Origin: Oscillospiraceae bacterium | Lineage (GTDB): Bacteria > Bacillota > Clostridia > Oscillospirales > UBA929 | DNA length: 64,000 nucleotides | Reading direction: 5' to 3' | Assembly (NCBI GenBank): GCA_031254195.1 | Contig: JAIRUW010000013.1 | Location: 32,210-96,209 of the forward strand | Program-made: the position numbers and the translations under genes | Shown here: positions 10,536 through 20,336 of the stretch, piece after piece | Position numbering within the stretch: the first letter of the stretch is position 1 | Layout: each line of letters begins with the position of its first letter | Notes under the pieces: model-generated | Told to the model about the DNA's origin: nothing | What the model saw: only the letters and a program-made list of their open reading frames with translations | The model's database searches: none

Positions 10536-10677
10536 GCAGGCGGCCTTTTAAGGAAGGTCTTACATATATGTATTTTTACGGTAAAATATTGCCGAATATT
10601 CCCGATTCGGGTTTAGTATGCTAGAGTTGCTAACGATACACAATAGAATAAGGACCTTCCAAAAAGGGGCGTGACCT

Positions 10678-11091
10678 ATGTTCAATAAGATGTTTCGGAA
10701 TATCGACCTGATGCAGAAGGGCTTGGACGCGGCGTGGATGCGTCAGGACGTTATCGCGCACAACATCGCCAATGTGGATACCCCGGACTATAATGCGCAG
10801 CATGTGGAGTTTGAGTCGCTGCTTAAAGCCGCGCTGAACGGCGAGGGGACGATGGAAGGATACAGGACGCACGAAAAACACATCCGAATCGGGGGCAGCC
10901 CCGACCCCATGCAGGTCAAACCAATAACCATGACCGACTACCACTACGAGATTCGCATGGACGGCAATAATGTGGACCCCGACCACCAGATGACCGAGAT
11001 GGCCGCCAACTATATCCGCTACAGCGCTTTGCAGGCGCGGGTCACCGGCTCGTTCAACAGGCTGAAGATGGCGATAAGGGAGGGTAAATGA
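10678..11091 (+). CDS. flgB: Flagellar basal body rod protein FlgB
   Basis: QDVIAHNIANVDTPDYNAQHVEFE. Confidence 0.95.
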   Translation: MFNKMFRNIDLMQKGLDAAWMRQDVIAHNIANVDTPDYNAQHVEFESLLKAALNGEGTMEGYRTHEKHIRIGGSPDPMQVKPITMTDYHYEIRMDGNNVDPDHQMTEMAANYIRYSALQARVTGSFNRLKMAIREGK

Positions 11092-11534
11092 TGGGCATTT
11101 TCCGCAGCATGGAGATCAGCGCGTCGGGTATGAGCGCTCAGCGCTTCCGCATGGATGTCATTTCGCAGAACATTGCCAACGAGGACAACACCCGCACCGC
11201 CGACGGGACGCCGTACCGGCGCCGGATGGTCATATTTCAGGAGAGAAGCAGCCCTTACCAGTTTTCCAATTACCTTCAGGCCGCGCAGCAGCGCACCGTA
11301 GGCACCGGCGTCCGCGCCATCCGGGTGGAGGAGGACCACAAGACCGACTTCAAAATGATTTACGATCCGTCTCACCCCGACGCCAACGAGGAGGGTTATG
11401 TGAGCTACCCCAATGTGGACAGGGAGCAGGAGCTGGTGGACTTCCTGTCGGCTCTGCGGTCATACGAAGCCAATGTCACCGCGTTCAATAACTTCAAGAA
11501 CATGGCTATGAAAGCCTTAGAGATCGGAAGATAA
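11088..11534 (+). CDS. flgC: Flagellar basal body rod protein FlgC
   Basis: ISASGMSAQRFRMDVISQNIANEDNTRTADGTPYRRRMVIF; SYEANVTAFNNFKNMAMKALEIGR. Confidence 0.95.
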   Translation: MMGIFRSMEISASGMSAQRFRMDVISQNIANEDNTRTADGTPYRRRMVIFQERSSPYQFSNYLQAAQQRTVGTGVRAIRVEEDHKTDFKMIYDPSHPDANEEGYVSYPNVDREQELVDFLSALRSYEANVTAFNNFKNMAMKALEIGR

Positions 11535-11557
11535 TGAATACTTGAAAGGGTGGTTCC

Positions 11558-11893
11558 ATGGCTATCGATTCTCTGAATTTCAACAATTACACATGGCTGC
11601 CGTCGCTGATGACCGCCGGGAACGTTCAGGATGCGATCCCAACAGCGCCCGTCGCGACGGATGAGGTTCCCAGGATTTCGTTTTCCGACTTCCTGTCGGA
11701 CGCGGTGGGCAATACCATCGCTTCCGACGCCGAGTCCAGTGCCGCCGGTATGGATTTGCTTCTGGGCGGGGAACAGGATCTGCACAGCGTCCTGATCGCC
11801 GGGCAGAAGGCGGAGGTTTTGCTCAACCTCACCGTTCAGATTCGTAACAAGATGGTGGAATCCTATCAAGAAATTATGAGAATGCAGGTGTAA
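11558..11893 (+). CDS. fliE: Flagellar hook-basal body protein FliE
   Basis: ISFSDFLSDAVG...LHSVLIAGQKAEVLLNLTVQIRNKMVESYQEIMRMQV; operon position. Confidence 0.93.
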   Translation: MAIDSLNFNNYTWLPSLMTAGNVQDAIPTAPVATDEVPRISFSDFLSDAVGNTIASDAESSAAGMDLLLGGEQDLHSVLIAGQKAEVLLNLTVQIRNKMVESYQEIMRMQV

Positions 11894-11896
11894 ACC

Positions 11897-13525
11897 TTGG
11901 AATTCCTGCAAGGTATCTTAAACCGCGTACGCGGTTGGTTTTCGGGCATATGGGAAAAGACGGAAAAGCGCGACCGTACGCGCTTTCTTGTCATTTCAGG
12001 AATCGCGGTGGTATTGATTATCGCGGCCGCAGTCATGCTCAACAACAACAAGTATACCGAGTTTGTCACCATTAACGACCCGGAGCAAAGGCGTTCCGTG
12101 TCAGCCGCGCTGTCCGAGAACGGTATAAGACCCAGAATCTCAGGCAATACATTACTCGTCGATAAAAGCGATTACCTCAGCGCCAACGCGGTGTATCTCG
12201 CGATGGCGGACGCCAATGTCGGATTTGAGGGGTTGGATTTCGCTATCTACGAGATGGCGACCGGCATTACCAGCACAGACGCCGACCGGCGCAACTATAC
12301 GGTCTTCCAGTTGCGGAGAGACCTCAAGGCGACTTTTGAGGCGCTGCCTTTTGTCAGCAGTGCCGAGGTTATAATCACTATCCCGCAAAAGCAAATCATC
12401 TTCCAAAATGATTACGTGCCCCCGACCGCGTCGGTCGCGCTCTTTCTCACTACCGAAATCACCCAGTCGCAAGTCGAGACGATTGAGAAATTTGTGGCCA
12501 ATGCCGTCGGTGGTATGAGTCCCGAGGATGTGATGGTCACCGACCAGTTTATGCGCCCCCTCAGGAAAGAGAGCGGGGAAGAGGATATTGCCACAAGGGT
12601 CTCGGCCAATTATGAGCATCAAAAGAGGGTGGAGCAGGATTTGGCCGCCGGGGTTACAAGGCAGCTTTCGGTAATCTTTGGACCCTCTAATATCGGCGTT
12701 AACGTATCCGCCAAGCTGAATTTTGACGATTATGAGAGGCGAAGTCAGGAATTCATCCCGGTCGTTGGCGACGACGAGGGCATCGTCCGTTCTATGGAGA
12801 CCTTAATGGAGCACGCCAAAGGCGCCGGACCCCTCGGCGGCACGGTAGGCACCGATCCCAACGGGCTTGGCATGGACGGCCTTGACGCCGCCGAATATGT
12901 CGAAGTGATGGAGCAATTGATGAGCGAATACGATAAAGAGCAAAATGTAACCAATTACGAAATCTCCGAAGTCAACGAGTATCTGAGGACCGCGCACGGT
13001 ACGATAGAGGAAGTAACGGTAGGGATTACGATCAACGAAGACCTTTTGGAGCAGGAAGGATTGGCAATGGCTGCCGATGCGGTCCGCAGACTGGCGGCCG
13101 CGGCGGTCGGCTTGCAGCCTGACCAATACGAGACCAACGTGGTCGTCGAGTACCTGCCCATGCTGCAACCCAGGCTGAACCAAGCGGAAGAGGACGCGTT
13201 TAACGAACAGAAACAGCGCGAAGAGCTTTATGCCCTCATCCAAACCCTCGTCCTCTATGGCATCATCGGCATTTGTTTCATTTTGCTTATCCTGCGCACC
13301 TTCGCCCTCCTCAAACCCAAGCCGGTGGAGCTGCCCGGGGAGATACTGGCCGGCGATGTGGAAGACTATTCGGACCTTTTGGAAGCCGCCACGGTCAGCA
13401 TGGAGCTGGAGGTTACCAAAACCCCGTCGCGCGAACGTGTCGAGGAGTTTATTGAGAACAACGCGGAAGCCGTGGCCCATATGCTGCGCACATGGCTTCA
13501 GGACGAAGAGGATAAAGGCTGGTAA
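11897..13525 (+). CDS. fliF: Flagellar MS-ring protein FliF
   Basis: NAVYLAMADANVGFEGLDF, NYTVFQLRRDLKATFEALPFVSSAEVIITIP, two TM segments; operon position. Confidence 0.94.
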   Translation: MEFLQGILNRVRGWFSGIWEKTEKRDRTRFLVISGIAVVLIIAAAVMLNNNKYTEFVTINDPEQRRSVSAALSENGIRPRISGNTLLVDKSDYLSANAVYLAMADANVGFEGLDFAIYEMATGITSTDADRRNYTVFQLRRDLKATFEALPFVSSAEVIITIPQKQIIFQNDYVPPTASVALFLTTEITQSQVETIEKFVANAVGGMSPEDVMVTDQFMRPLRKESGEEDIATRVSANYEHQKRVEQDLAAGVTRQLSVIFGPSNIGVNVSAKLNFDDYERRSQEFIPVVGDDEGIVRSMETLMEHAKGAGPLGGTVGTDPNGLGMDGLDAAEYVEVMEQLMSEYDKEQNVTNYEISEVNEYLRTAHGTIEEVTVGITINEDLLEQEGLAMAADAVRRLAAAAVGLQPDQYETNVVVEYLPMLQPRLNQAEEDAFNEQKQREELYALIQTLVLYGIIGICFILLILRTFALLKPKPVELPGEILAGDVEDYSDLLEAATVSMELEVTKTPSRERVEEFIENNAEAVAHMLRTWLQDEEDKGW

Positions 13526-13550
13526 TTTCATTAGTGTGAGGTGAGGATCT

Positions 13551-14570
13551 GTGCCACCGACAAAGGCAACGGAAAAAATGAGCGGGCGTGAAAAGGCGGC
13601 CATTCTCCTGATTGCCCTCGGTAAGGAGTATTCCTCCAAGATATTCCGCCATCTAAAGGATGAAGAGATTGAGCAGCTCACGCTGGACATCACCAATGTG
13701 CGGCGCGTGGACGCTGAAACAAAAGATGACATCATCAATGAGTTCTACGAGGAATGCCTGACGCAGAACTATATTCTGGAGGGCGGCATCGACTACGCCC
13801 GGGAGCTGCTTGAGTCGTCAATCGGTTCGGCGCGCGCCCTTGAGCTCATCTCCCGCCTCACCTCCTCCCTTCAGGTGCGCCCGTTTGACTTCGCACGCAA
13901 GACCGACCCCAACCAGATACTGAACTTTATCCAGAACGAACACCCGCAGACCATCGCCCTGATTTTATCCTATCTCGAACCGGGCATGGCCGCGGCGATA
14001 TTATCCAAGCTGCCCAGCGAAAAGCAGACGCAGGTTGTCGTGCGTGTCTCCACGATGGACCGCACCAGCCCCGAATATGTACGCGAGGTGGAGCGCATCC
14101 TCGACCGCAAGCTGAGCAGTATGGGCGTGGACGACTTCACCGTTGTGGGCGGCATCCAGTCCATCGTCGATATCCTCAACGCCGCCGACCGCGGCACCGA
14201 GCGCCGCGTATTGGAAGAGCTTGAAGTCGATAACAGCGACCTTGTGGACGAGATCCGGCGCAAAATGTTCGTCTTCGAGGACATCATCCGCCTCGACAAG
14301 CGCGCCATCCAGCGCGTCCTCAAGGAAGTCGAGAACGCCGACCTTACCGTCGCCCTCAAGAACGCTACCGAAGAGCTGCGCGGCCTGATCTTCGAGAATA
14401 TGTCCAAGCGCCTTGCCGATATGATTAAAGAGGACATGGAATATATGGGGCCGGTGCGCGTACGCGACGTCGAGGACTCCCAGCAGAAGATTGTCAACGT
14501 TATAAGGAAGCTCCAGGATGCGGGCGAGATCGTTATCTCGCGCGGTTCGGAGGATGAGCTCATTGTCTAA
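13551..14570 (+). CDS. fliG: Flagellar motor switch protein FliG
   Basis: NEHPQTIALILSYLEPGMAAAILSKLP, MFVFEDIIRLDKRAIQRVLKEVENADLTVALKNA. Confidence 0.97.
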   Translation: MPPTKATEKMSGREKAAILLIALGKEYSSKIFRHLKDEEIEQLTLDITNVRRVDAETKDDIINEFYEECLTQNYILEGGIDYARELLESSIGSARALELISRLTSSLQVRPFDFARKTDPNQILNFIQNEHPQTIALILSYLEPGMAAAILSKLPSEKQTQVVVRVSTMDRTSPEYVREVERILDRKLSSMGVDDFTVVGGIQSIVDILNAADRGTERRVLEELEVDNSDLVDEIRRKMFVFEDIIRLDKRAIQRVLKEVENADLTVALKNATEELRGLIFENMSKRLADMIKEDMEYMGPVRVRDVEDSQQKIVNVIRKLQDAGEIVISRGSEDELIV

Positions 14571-15381
14571 TACGATTATCAAGGCGGGAAAGACGCGCTT
14601 GTTGCCGCCGGAAGAGAGGCCGCGGCTGCTAAAGCCGGCTAAAGCCGACGAAGCGGACAAGCCTGATGAGGTAATCCAGATCCCCGACGATCGTCATGAT
14701 AGGGAAAGGGAGCGGGAAGAGCGCGAAGCCATCATCCAGGCCGCGTACGATGAGGTCATCGAGGCGGCGCAGCGGGAAGTCGCGCTCTTGCTTGAAGACG
14801 CGCGCCGTCAGGCCCGTGAGATTGTCAGCGAGACTGAGGCCAATGCGGAGAAGGCCAGAGCGGCCGCGCACGCCGACGGTTTTGAGAAGGGGCTGGGGAT
14901 TGGGTTTGCCGACGGCGTAGAGAGAGCCGAGCGGGCGCTGGAAGATTTACTGCGTGACGGGCAGGCCGAGGTCGATTCGGCCCTCGCCGCCGCTTATGCC
15001 GAGCGTGACCGGCTGCTTTTGGAAATGGAGCCGAAGATTTACCGGCTCGCGCTGGATGTAGCGGAGAAAATTGTGGGCTTGGAGCTGGATCAAGACAACA
15101 AGGCGTTCGTATCCCTTGTCACGGCGGCGCTCAATGTTATACAGTGCGAATCGCGCGTGACGCTCCGCGTCAATGCCGAGGAGCACACCCGGGCGTTTCG
15201 TTCCAAGGCTGAGGCGCGGCTTAAAACCGAGCGGGGCAGTGTGGAGGCCGATATTGTGACCGACATGGGCATAGAGCCGCATGGCTGCCTAATCGAGACT
15301 GGCAACGGCACAGTGGACGCTTCGGTGGACGCGCAGCTGGAACAGATTGCTAGGAATATGGGAATCGAACAAAATGATTGA
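14554..15381 (+). CDS. fliH: Flagellar assembly protein FliH-like
   Basis: Coiled-coil/acidic N-terminus, YRLALDVAEKIVGLELDQD; between fliG and fliI; overlaps fliG end. Confidence 0.88.
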   Translation: MSSLSNTIIKAGKTRLLPPEERPRLLKPAKADEADKPDEVIQIPDDRHDREREREEREAIIQAAYDEVIEAAQREVALLLEDARRQAREIVSETEANAEKARAAAHADGFEKGLGIGFADGVERAERALEDLLRDGQAEVDSALAAAYAERDRLLLEMEPKIYRLALDVAEKIVGLELDQDNKAFVSLVTAALNVIQCESRVTLRVNAEEHTRAFRSKAEARLKTERGSVEADIVTDMGIEPHGCLIETGNGTVDASVDAQLEQIARNMGIEQND

Positions 15382-16675
15382 TTTCGAGAAAATCACAAGC
15401 GCCGTGCGGCAGGGGAACCCGCTTCAATACTCCGGCAGTGTGCAGGTGATTTCCGGCCTGACGGTGGAAGCCGCCGGCCCGGCTGTGCAGATTGGCGAGA
15501 TGTGCCGCATATATACGCTCGCGGGCGACCGATTCATGCCGGCCGAAGTGGTCGGCTTTCGTGATAACCGCGTCCTGCTAATGCCATATGGCGACCTTAC
15601 CGGCGTGGGGCCGGGGTCGCGCGTTGTCTCCACCAACCGCACGCTGTCCGTGCCTGTGAGCGAAGCCTTGAAGGGGCGTGTGCTCGACGGGCTGGGGCAT
15701 CCGATGGACGACGGCCCCGCCGTAGCGCCCGAGACGCTGTACCCGGTGGAGAACTCGCCGCCAAACCCTTTGAGCCGCGCGATGATTACCGAGGTCATGC
15801 CGCTGGGCGTCCGCGCCATTGACGGGCTGTTGACATGCGGGCGCGGCCAGCGCGTCGGTATCTTCGCAGGCTCCGGCGTCGGTAAAAGCACATTGCTGGG
15901 TATGATCGCGCGCAACGCCAAGAGCGACATTAACGTCATTACTCTGATCGGGGAGCGCGGGCGCGAGGTCAACGGCTTTCTGCAAAACGATCTGGGCGAG
16001 GAAGGGTTGAAGCGCTCCATCGTCATTGTGGCTTCGAGCGACCAGCCCGCCCTCATACGCGCCAAGTCCGCGATGGTGGGCACCAGTATCGCCGAGTTTT
16101 TCAGAGATAAAGGCTTGAATGTCCTTTTGATGATGGACAGTCTGACGCGATATGCTATGGCGCAGCGCGAGGTGGGGATGGCGGCCGGGGAACCGCCGGT
16201 ATCGCGCGGATATACCCCTTCGGTCTATACCGTGATGCCAAAGCTGCTGGAACGGGCGGGCAACGCTCCCAAAGGGTCTATCACGGCGCTCTACACTGTC
16301 TTGGTGGAAGGCGACGACTTAAATGAGCCGATCACCGACACGGCCCGCGGCATCCTTGACGGACATATCGTCCTCTCGCGGCGGCTTGCCAACCGCAACC
16401 ATTATCCTCCCATCGACATTCTGGCGTCCATCTCCCGCCTGATGCCGGACATCGCGTCCAAGGAACACTATAAGCAGGCGGGCCGCTTGAAGAGCATGAT
16501 GGCAGTCTACGACGATGCGCAGGACCTGATCAATATAGGGGCGTATAAGGTCGGCTCCAACCCCGACATAGACGCGTCAATAAAGTTGATCAAGCCCATC
16601 AACGCCTTTTTGCAGCAGGAAGTGGAGGACGGCAGCCCGTTTGACGCGACGCTGGAAAAACTGATGGGCATATGA
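15374..16675 (+). CDS. fliI: Flagellum-specific ATP synthase FliI
   Basis: GQRVGIFAGSGVGKSTLLGMIARNA (Walker A), VLLMMDSLTRYAMAQREVG (Walker B). Confidence 0.97.
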   Translation: MIDFEKITSAVRQGNPLQYSGSVQVISGLTVEAAGPAVQIGEMCRIYTLAGDRFMPAEVVGFRDNRVLLMPYGDLTGVGPGSRVVSTNRTLSVPVSEALKGRVLDGLGHPMDDGPAVAPETLYPVENSPPNPLSRAMITEVMPLGVRAIDGLLTCGRGQRVGIFAGSGVGKSTLLGMIARNAKSDINVITLIGERGREVNGFLQNDLGEEGLKRSIVIVASSDQPALIRAKSAMVGTSIAEFFRDKGLNVLLMMDSLTRYAMAQREVGMAAGEPPVSRGYTPSVYTVMPKLLERAGNAPKGSITALYTVLVEGDDLNEPITDTARGILDGHIVLSRRLANRNHYPPIDILASISRLMPDIASKEHYKQAGRLKSMMAVYDDAQDLINIGAYKVGSNPDIDASIKLIKPINAFLQQEVEDGSPFDATLEKLMGI

Positions 16676-16708
16676 TAAGAGGTTGCTCCTTGAAAGGGGC
16701 GTGATACG

Positions 16709-17179
16709 GTGAAAAAATTTAAGTTCACCCTGCAATCGGTGCTCAATGTCAAGCGGGCGCAGGAGAAGCAGCAGATAGGCGAACTGACCGAGTGCAACGC
16801 CCGTATCCGGCGCTTTGAACAGGCGCGGCAAGAGCTTATGGAGCGGGAGATGGGGCAGCATGAGGAGTTCAGGCGGCAAATCGGCGAGGGGCTGTCCCCG
16901 GCGGAGCTGAGGCTTTGGGGAATCGCCAACCGGGCCGCCCGTGAGCGTGTAGAGTATCAGGACAAAGTGCTGGAGCAAGCCGAAGGCGAACGGCTGCGAA
17001 TAGAGAAGAAATTGATTGCTGTTATGCAGGAGCGCAAGATTTTGGAAAAACTGCGGGATAAGCAAAAAGAAGCGTACCGTGCCGAGCAGCAGAGGGAAAC
17101 AGCGATTGAAATGGCGGAATTTATGGGTCATGAAGTCTATATAGATCAGGAGGGGATCAGACATGGCAGCGGCGGTTAA
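16709..17179 (+). CDS. fliJ: Flagellar export protein FliJ
   Basis: MKKFKFTLQSVLNVKRAQEKQQIGEL; coiled coil; after fliI. Confidence 0.88.
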   Translation: MKKFKFTLQSVLNVKRAQEKQQIGELTECNARIRRFEQARQELMEREMGQHEEFRRQIGEGLSPAELRLWGIANRAARERVEYQDKVLEQAEGERLRIEKKLIAVMQERKILEKLRDKQKEAYRAEQQRETAIEMAEFMGHEVYIDQEGIRHGSGG

Positions 17180-17915
17180 AGAGAAGCCCGCGAAAGCCGG
17201 GGAGGCGGCTCCCGAGGATATGAAGAAGGCGCAGACCGTAGACGAAATGGAAAAGGAAGCGCTGGGACCCAAAAAGCCTAAGGCTGAAAAGCAGAAAGAG
17301 CCGAAAGAGAAGAGAAAACCGGGGATGGCGGAGGCGATCATGCTGACGTCTCTGCTTTGGCTGTCTATTTTCAGCGCGTTTATATTGCTGGCAATGTTTG
17401 ACCCTACAGAAGACAGAATCATACGCGGGTTGACATTGCTGCTGCTCAACCCGGAAGAGGAAACGCGCGAGCAGTATTGGGCCAGGGATATTTACGCCAA
17501 TCAGGATTTGGAGAAAGAGCTTAATGAGTTATCTCAGCGGCTGGACGCTTTCGAAGAGGATTTGAACCTCCGGGAGCAAATGCTCGACGAGCGTGAGAAT
17601 GATTTGGAGGACAGGGAGATTGAAGTTGAGGATTGGCTGGAAATTAAGCGTGGAAGCACCGCCAGCGGCGGCAACGGGGGGGAAACCGGCGCGGATTTGG
17701 CGCATATGGCAAAAACCATTGAACGGATGACTCCGAGCGCTGCCGCAACGGGACTTGCGGAAATGGATTTTGAGAGCGCCGTGCGGGTTTGCAAGCTAAT
17801 TGGGGCGAAAAAGCTGGCGCCCATCTTTAACGCGATGGACCCTGAATTTTTCGTTGAGCTTATGAATGAGCTGACCGCTTTGCCCGAAGAGGATGATTGG
17901 GACTACGACTGGTAA
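17163..17915 (+). CDS. MotE/MgtE-N-like flagellar-operon membrane protein
   Basis: One TM, coiled coil, then MTPSAAATGLAEMDFESAVRVCKLIGAKKLAPIFNAMDPEFFVEL resembling MgtE N-terminal/MotE repeat. Confidence 0.75.
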   Translation: MAAAVKEKPAKAGEAAPEDMKKAQTVDEMEKEALGPKKPKAEKQKEPKEKRKPGMAEAIMLTSLLWLSIFSAFILLAMFDPTEDRIIRGLTLLLLNPEEETREQYWARDIYANQDLEKELNELSQRLDAFEEDLNLREQMLDERENDLEDREIEVEDWLEIKRGSTASGGNGGETGADLAHMAKTIERMTPSAAATGLAEMDFESAVRVCKLIGAKKLAPIFNAMDPEFFVELMNELTALPEEDDWDYDW

Positions 17916-17929
17916 CAGGGGTGGGACAT

Positions 17930-19765
17930 TTGCATAAAGACTATCTCCGGGTGGCGGCTGTTACGCCTTTCGTTACACCGGCCTTGCCGCAGAAAAACAT
18001 TGACGGCGCTTTGCGCCTTATCCGCAAAGCCGGCGGCGCGGCGCTTGTCGTGTTGCCTGAGCTGTGCGTCACCGGCTGCACCTGCGAAGATTTATTCCTG
18101 CACGCGGCACTGCTGGACAGCGCCGAGGAAGCGCTTGCGCTGCTTATCAGCGAAACCAAAGCCTCCGGCGCTCTGATTGCCGTGGGGATGCCTGTCCGCC
18201 GGGGGCAGGGACTGTATAACTGCGCCGCCGTCTTTCAGGGAGGGCGGCTTCTGGGCGTTGTGCCCAAGAGCCGTATACCGCGCGCTTCGCCGTACGCGGA
18301 AAACCGCTATTTTCTATCCGGCGCGGGCCTTGACGGAACCGTATCCCTTTGCGGGGAGGAAGTCCCGTTTGGGCCGGATCTGCTCTTTGACGGGGGCGGC
18401 GGTTTCCGTGTCGCTTTTGAGATTGGGAATGACATATCGGGGCATACGGACGCCGCGGTCATCGGGAACTTGGCCGCGTGTGAAGAAGGGGCAGGGCGGC
18501 GCGCTTATTGGAATAGTTTACTAAGGGTTCAGTCGGCGCGGCTGGCCGCGGGCATTGTGTCCGCGTCGGCCGGTGACGGTGAGTCTACCGGAAATGCCGT
18601 CTTTTCAGGCAGCCGGGCGATTGCCGAGAACGGAGCGGTTTTGGCCCAAAGCGGCATTGAGGAGTGTATCGGCGTCACGGCGACGGAGATCGACCTCGGC
18701 CTGCTCGCCTATGAACGGCGCAGGGTTACAGGGGACGCCGGGGCGGCGTCGGCTATGCGGGTGATCCCGTTCCGGCGCGGCGGGACGGCTGGTGGCGCCC
18801 TGACGCGCCATTATTCGCCCGAGCCGTTTATCCCTGAGGAAAACGACGCCCTCGCAACGCGCTGCCATGAGGTCATGTCGGCGCAGATACGCGGCCTGCG
18901 GACGCGGCTTGACCGCCTGCCCGGGACCGGCGCGGCTGTGGCGGTCTCCGGCGGCTTGGATTCCACCCTCGCTCTTCTGATTGCGCATCAGGCGGCAAAG
19001 CAGGAGCGGCGGAAGCTGCTGGCCGTGACCATGCCCGGCCCCGGCACGACACAGCGCACCCTCTCCAACGCGGAAGCGCTCTGCAAAGCGCTGGGTGTGA
19101 AGCTCAAGCATGTCCCGATCGGCGGCGCGCTGGAGGGGCATTTGAAGGACATAGAGCATGACGGGCGGCCTGATATAGTGTTTGAAAACGCGCAGGCGCG
19201 GGAGCGCGCCCAGATTATCATGGACATTGCCAACGCCGAGAACAGCATTGTAGTCGGTTCCTCCGACCTCTCGGAAATGGCGCTGGGCTTCTGCACCTAC
19301 GGCGGCGACCACATGAGCATGTACAACGTCAACGCGGGCGTACCCAAAACGCTGATGCGCCGTATCGTCCGTTTTGTCGCGGGGAAATCCGCCAAAGCCT
19401 TGCGGACGGTGCTGTATGACATCGTGGACACCCCTATCAGCCCCGAGCTGCTGCCGGTAGGCCCGGACGGGACGCAAGACCAGCGCAGCGAGGATATTCT
19501 GGGGGATTATCTGGTACACGACTTTTTCCTCTATTGGTTCCTCCGCTATGGTTATACACGGGAAAAGCTGCTGGCGGCGGCCGGCCGCGCCTTTGAGGGG
19601 CGCTACCTGCCCGAGTCGCTGGAAGCGGTGCTGGATGTGTTCATGGCGCGGTTCGCGCACTCGCAATTCAAGCGCAACGCCTCGCCCGACGGCCCGCGCG
19701 TCGGCAGTGTGTCGCTCTCGCGGGAGGACTGGCGTATGCCGGCGGATCTGGCGCGGCTTCCGTGA
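17930..19765 (+). CDS. nadE: Glutamine-dependent NAD+ synthase (amidase + synthetase domains)
   Basis: N-terminal nitrilase-like domain (LVVLPELCVTGCTCEDLF) and NAD synthase P-loop (AVAVSGGLDSTLALLIAHQA, NAENSIVVGSSDLSEMALGFCTYGGDHMSMYNVNAGVPKTL); start uncertain (17921 GTG or 17930 TTG). Confidence 0.94.
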   Translation: MHKDYLRVAAVTPFVTPALPQKNIDGALRLIRKAGGAALVVLPELCVTGCTCEDLFLHAALLDSAEEALALLISETKASGALIAVGMPVRRGQGLYNCAAVFQGGRLLGVVPKSRIPRASPYAENRYFLSGAGLDGTVSLCGEEVPFGPDLLFDGGGGFRVAFEIGNDISGHTDAAVIGNLAACEEGAGRRAYWNSLLRVQSARLAAGIVSASAGDGESTGNAVFSGSRAIAENGAVLAQSGIEECIGVTATEIDLGLLAYERRRVTGDAGAASAMRVIPFRRGGTAGGALTRHYSPEPFIPEENDALATRCHEVMSAQIRGLRTRLDRLPGTGAAVAVSGGLDSTLALLIAHQAAKQERRKLLAVTMPGPGTTQRTLSNAEALCKALGVKLKHVPIGGALEGHLKDIEHDGRPDIVFENAQARERAQIIMDIANAENSIVVGSSDLSEMALGFCTYGGDHMSMYNVNAGVPKTLMRRIVRFVAGKSAKALRTVLYDIVDTPISPELLPVGPDGTQDQRSEDILGDYLVHDFFLYWFLRYGYTREKLLAAAGRAFEGRYLPESLEAVLDVFMARFAHSQFKRNASPDGPRVGSVSLSREDWRMPADLARLP

Positions 19766-19848
19766 GGAGGCAGATGAGGACTAATATGCAGATATTGAAA
19801 CTGACGGCAGAAACCCTTATATCGTAGTACCTTTTGCAGGAGGCTTTC

Positions 19849-20286
19849 ATGTCTACAAGACATACCAAAATAACAATCGATTTGTTTATGGTATTTGCTG
19901 TAACATGCTCGTACATCAGATGGGATGGCGAACCAACTTTACATATCGTCGCGGGATTTATTTGTGCCATACTTTTTACTGTTCATTTTTACATGAATAG
20001 AAAAGTATTCGCGGCTTTCAGCAAAGGAGTTAAAAGGTTAAGTACCCCGGCAAGGATAAAGTATTTTACAGATTGCTTATTATTGGCAACTTGGAGTATC
20101 GCCGTTATCTCAGGCTTGCTTGCATTATTATCATACTCAGGAGTAACGGAAATTTCGTTTGACATTAGAAGATTTCACGGTCTTTTTTGCAGAATAGGCG
20201 GCGTTTTAATTGTTATTCATATGATACAGCACGGCAGACAAATCATTTCATATCTTAAAGCTCGCGACAACAGCGCTATGCAATAA
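19849..20286 (+). CDS. DUF4405-like membrane protein (cytochrome b561-like helices)
   Basis: Four hydrophobic segments with spaced His (LHIVAGFICAILFTVHFYMNRKVF; RFHGLFCRIGGVLIVIHMIQHG). Confidence 0.6.
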   Translation: MSTRHTKITIDLFMVFAVTCSYIRWDGEPTLHIVAGFICAILFTVHFYMNRKVFAAFSKGVKRLSTPARIKYFTDCLLLATWSIAVISGLLALLSYSGVTEISFDIRRFHGLFCRIGGVLIVIHMIQHGRQIISYLKARDNSAMQ

Positions 20287-20315
20287 ACGAGAGCGTCAAG
20301 CCAGACGCTCTCGTT
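20287..20315. terminator. Bidirectional terminator hairpin between convergent genes
   Basis: acGAGAGCGTcaagccagACGCTCTCgtttt. Confidence 0.75.
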
Positions 20316-20336
20316 TTCCTGTCACCAAACAATCGC

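Noticed and set aside
10582-10608. Firm sigma-28 promoter call for flgB
   Set aside because: Only partial match (TAAA-N15-CCCGATTC) and overlaps a hairpin; left as a weak remark
18605-19666. 353-aa antisense ORF in nadE, and similar ones at 8238-9224, 12803-13738, 22981-23955, 44459-45511, 47420-48346 and 54240-55277
   Set aside because: All lie opposite confidently identified genes and have composition typical of antisense frames
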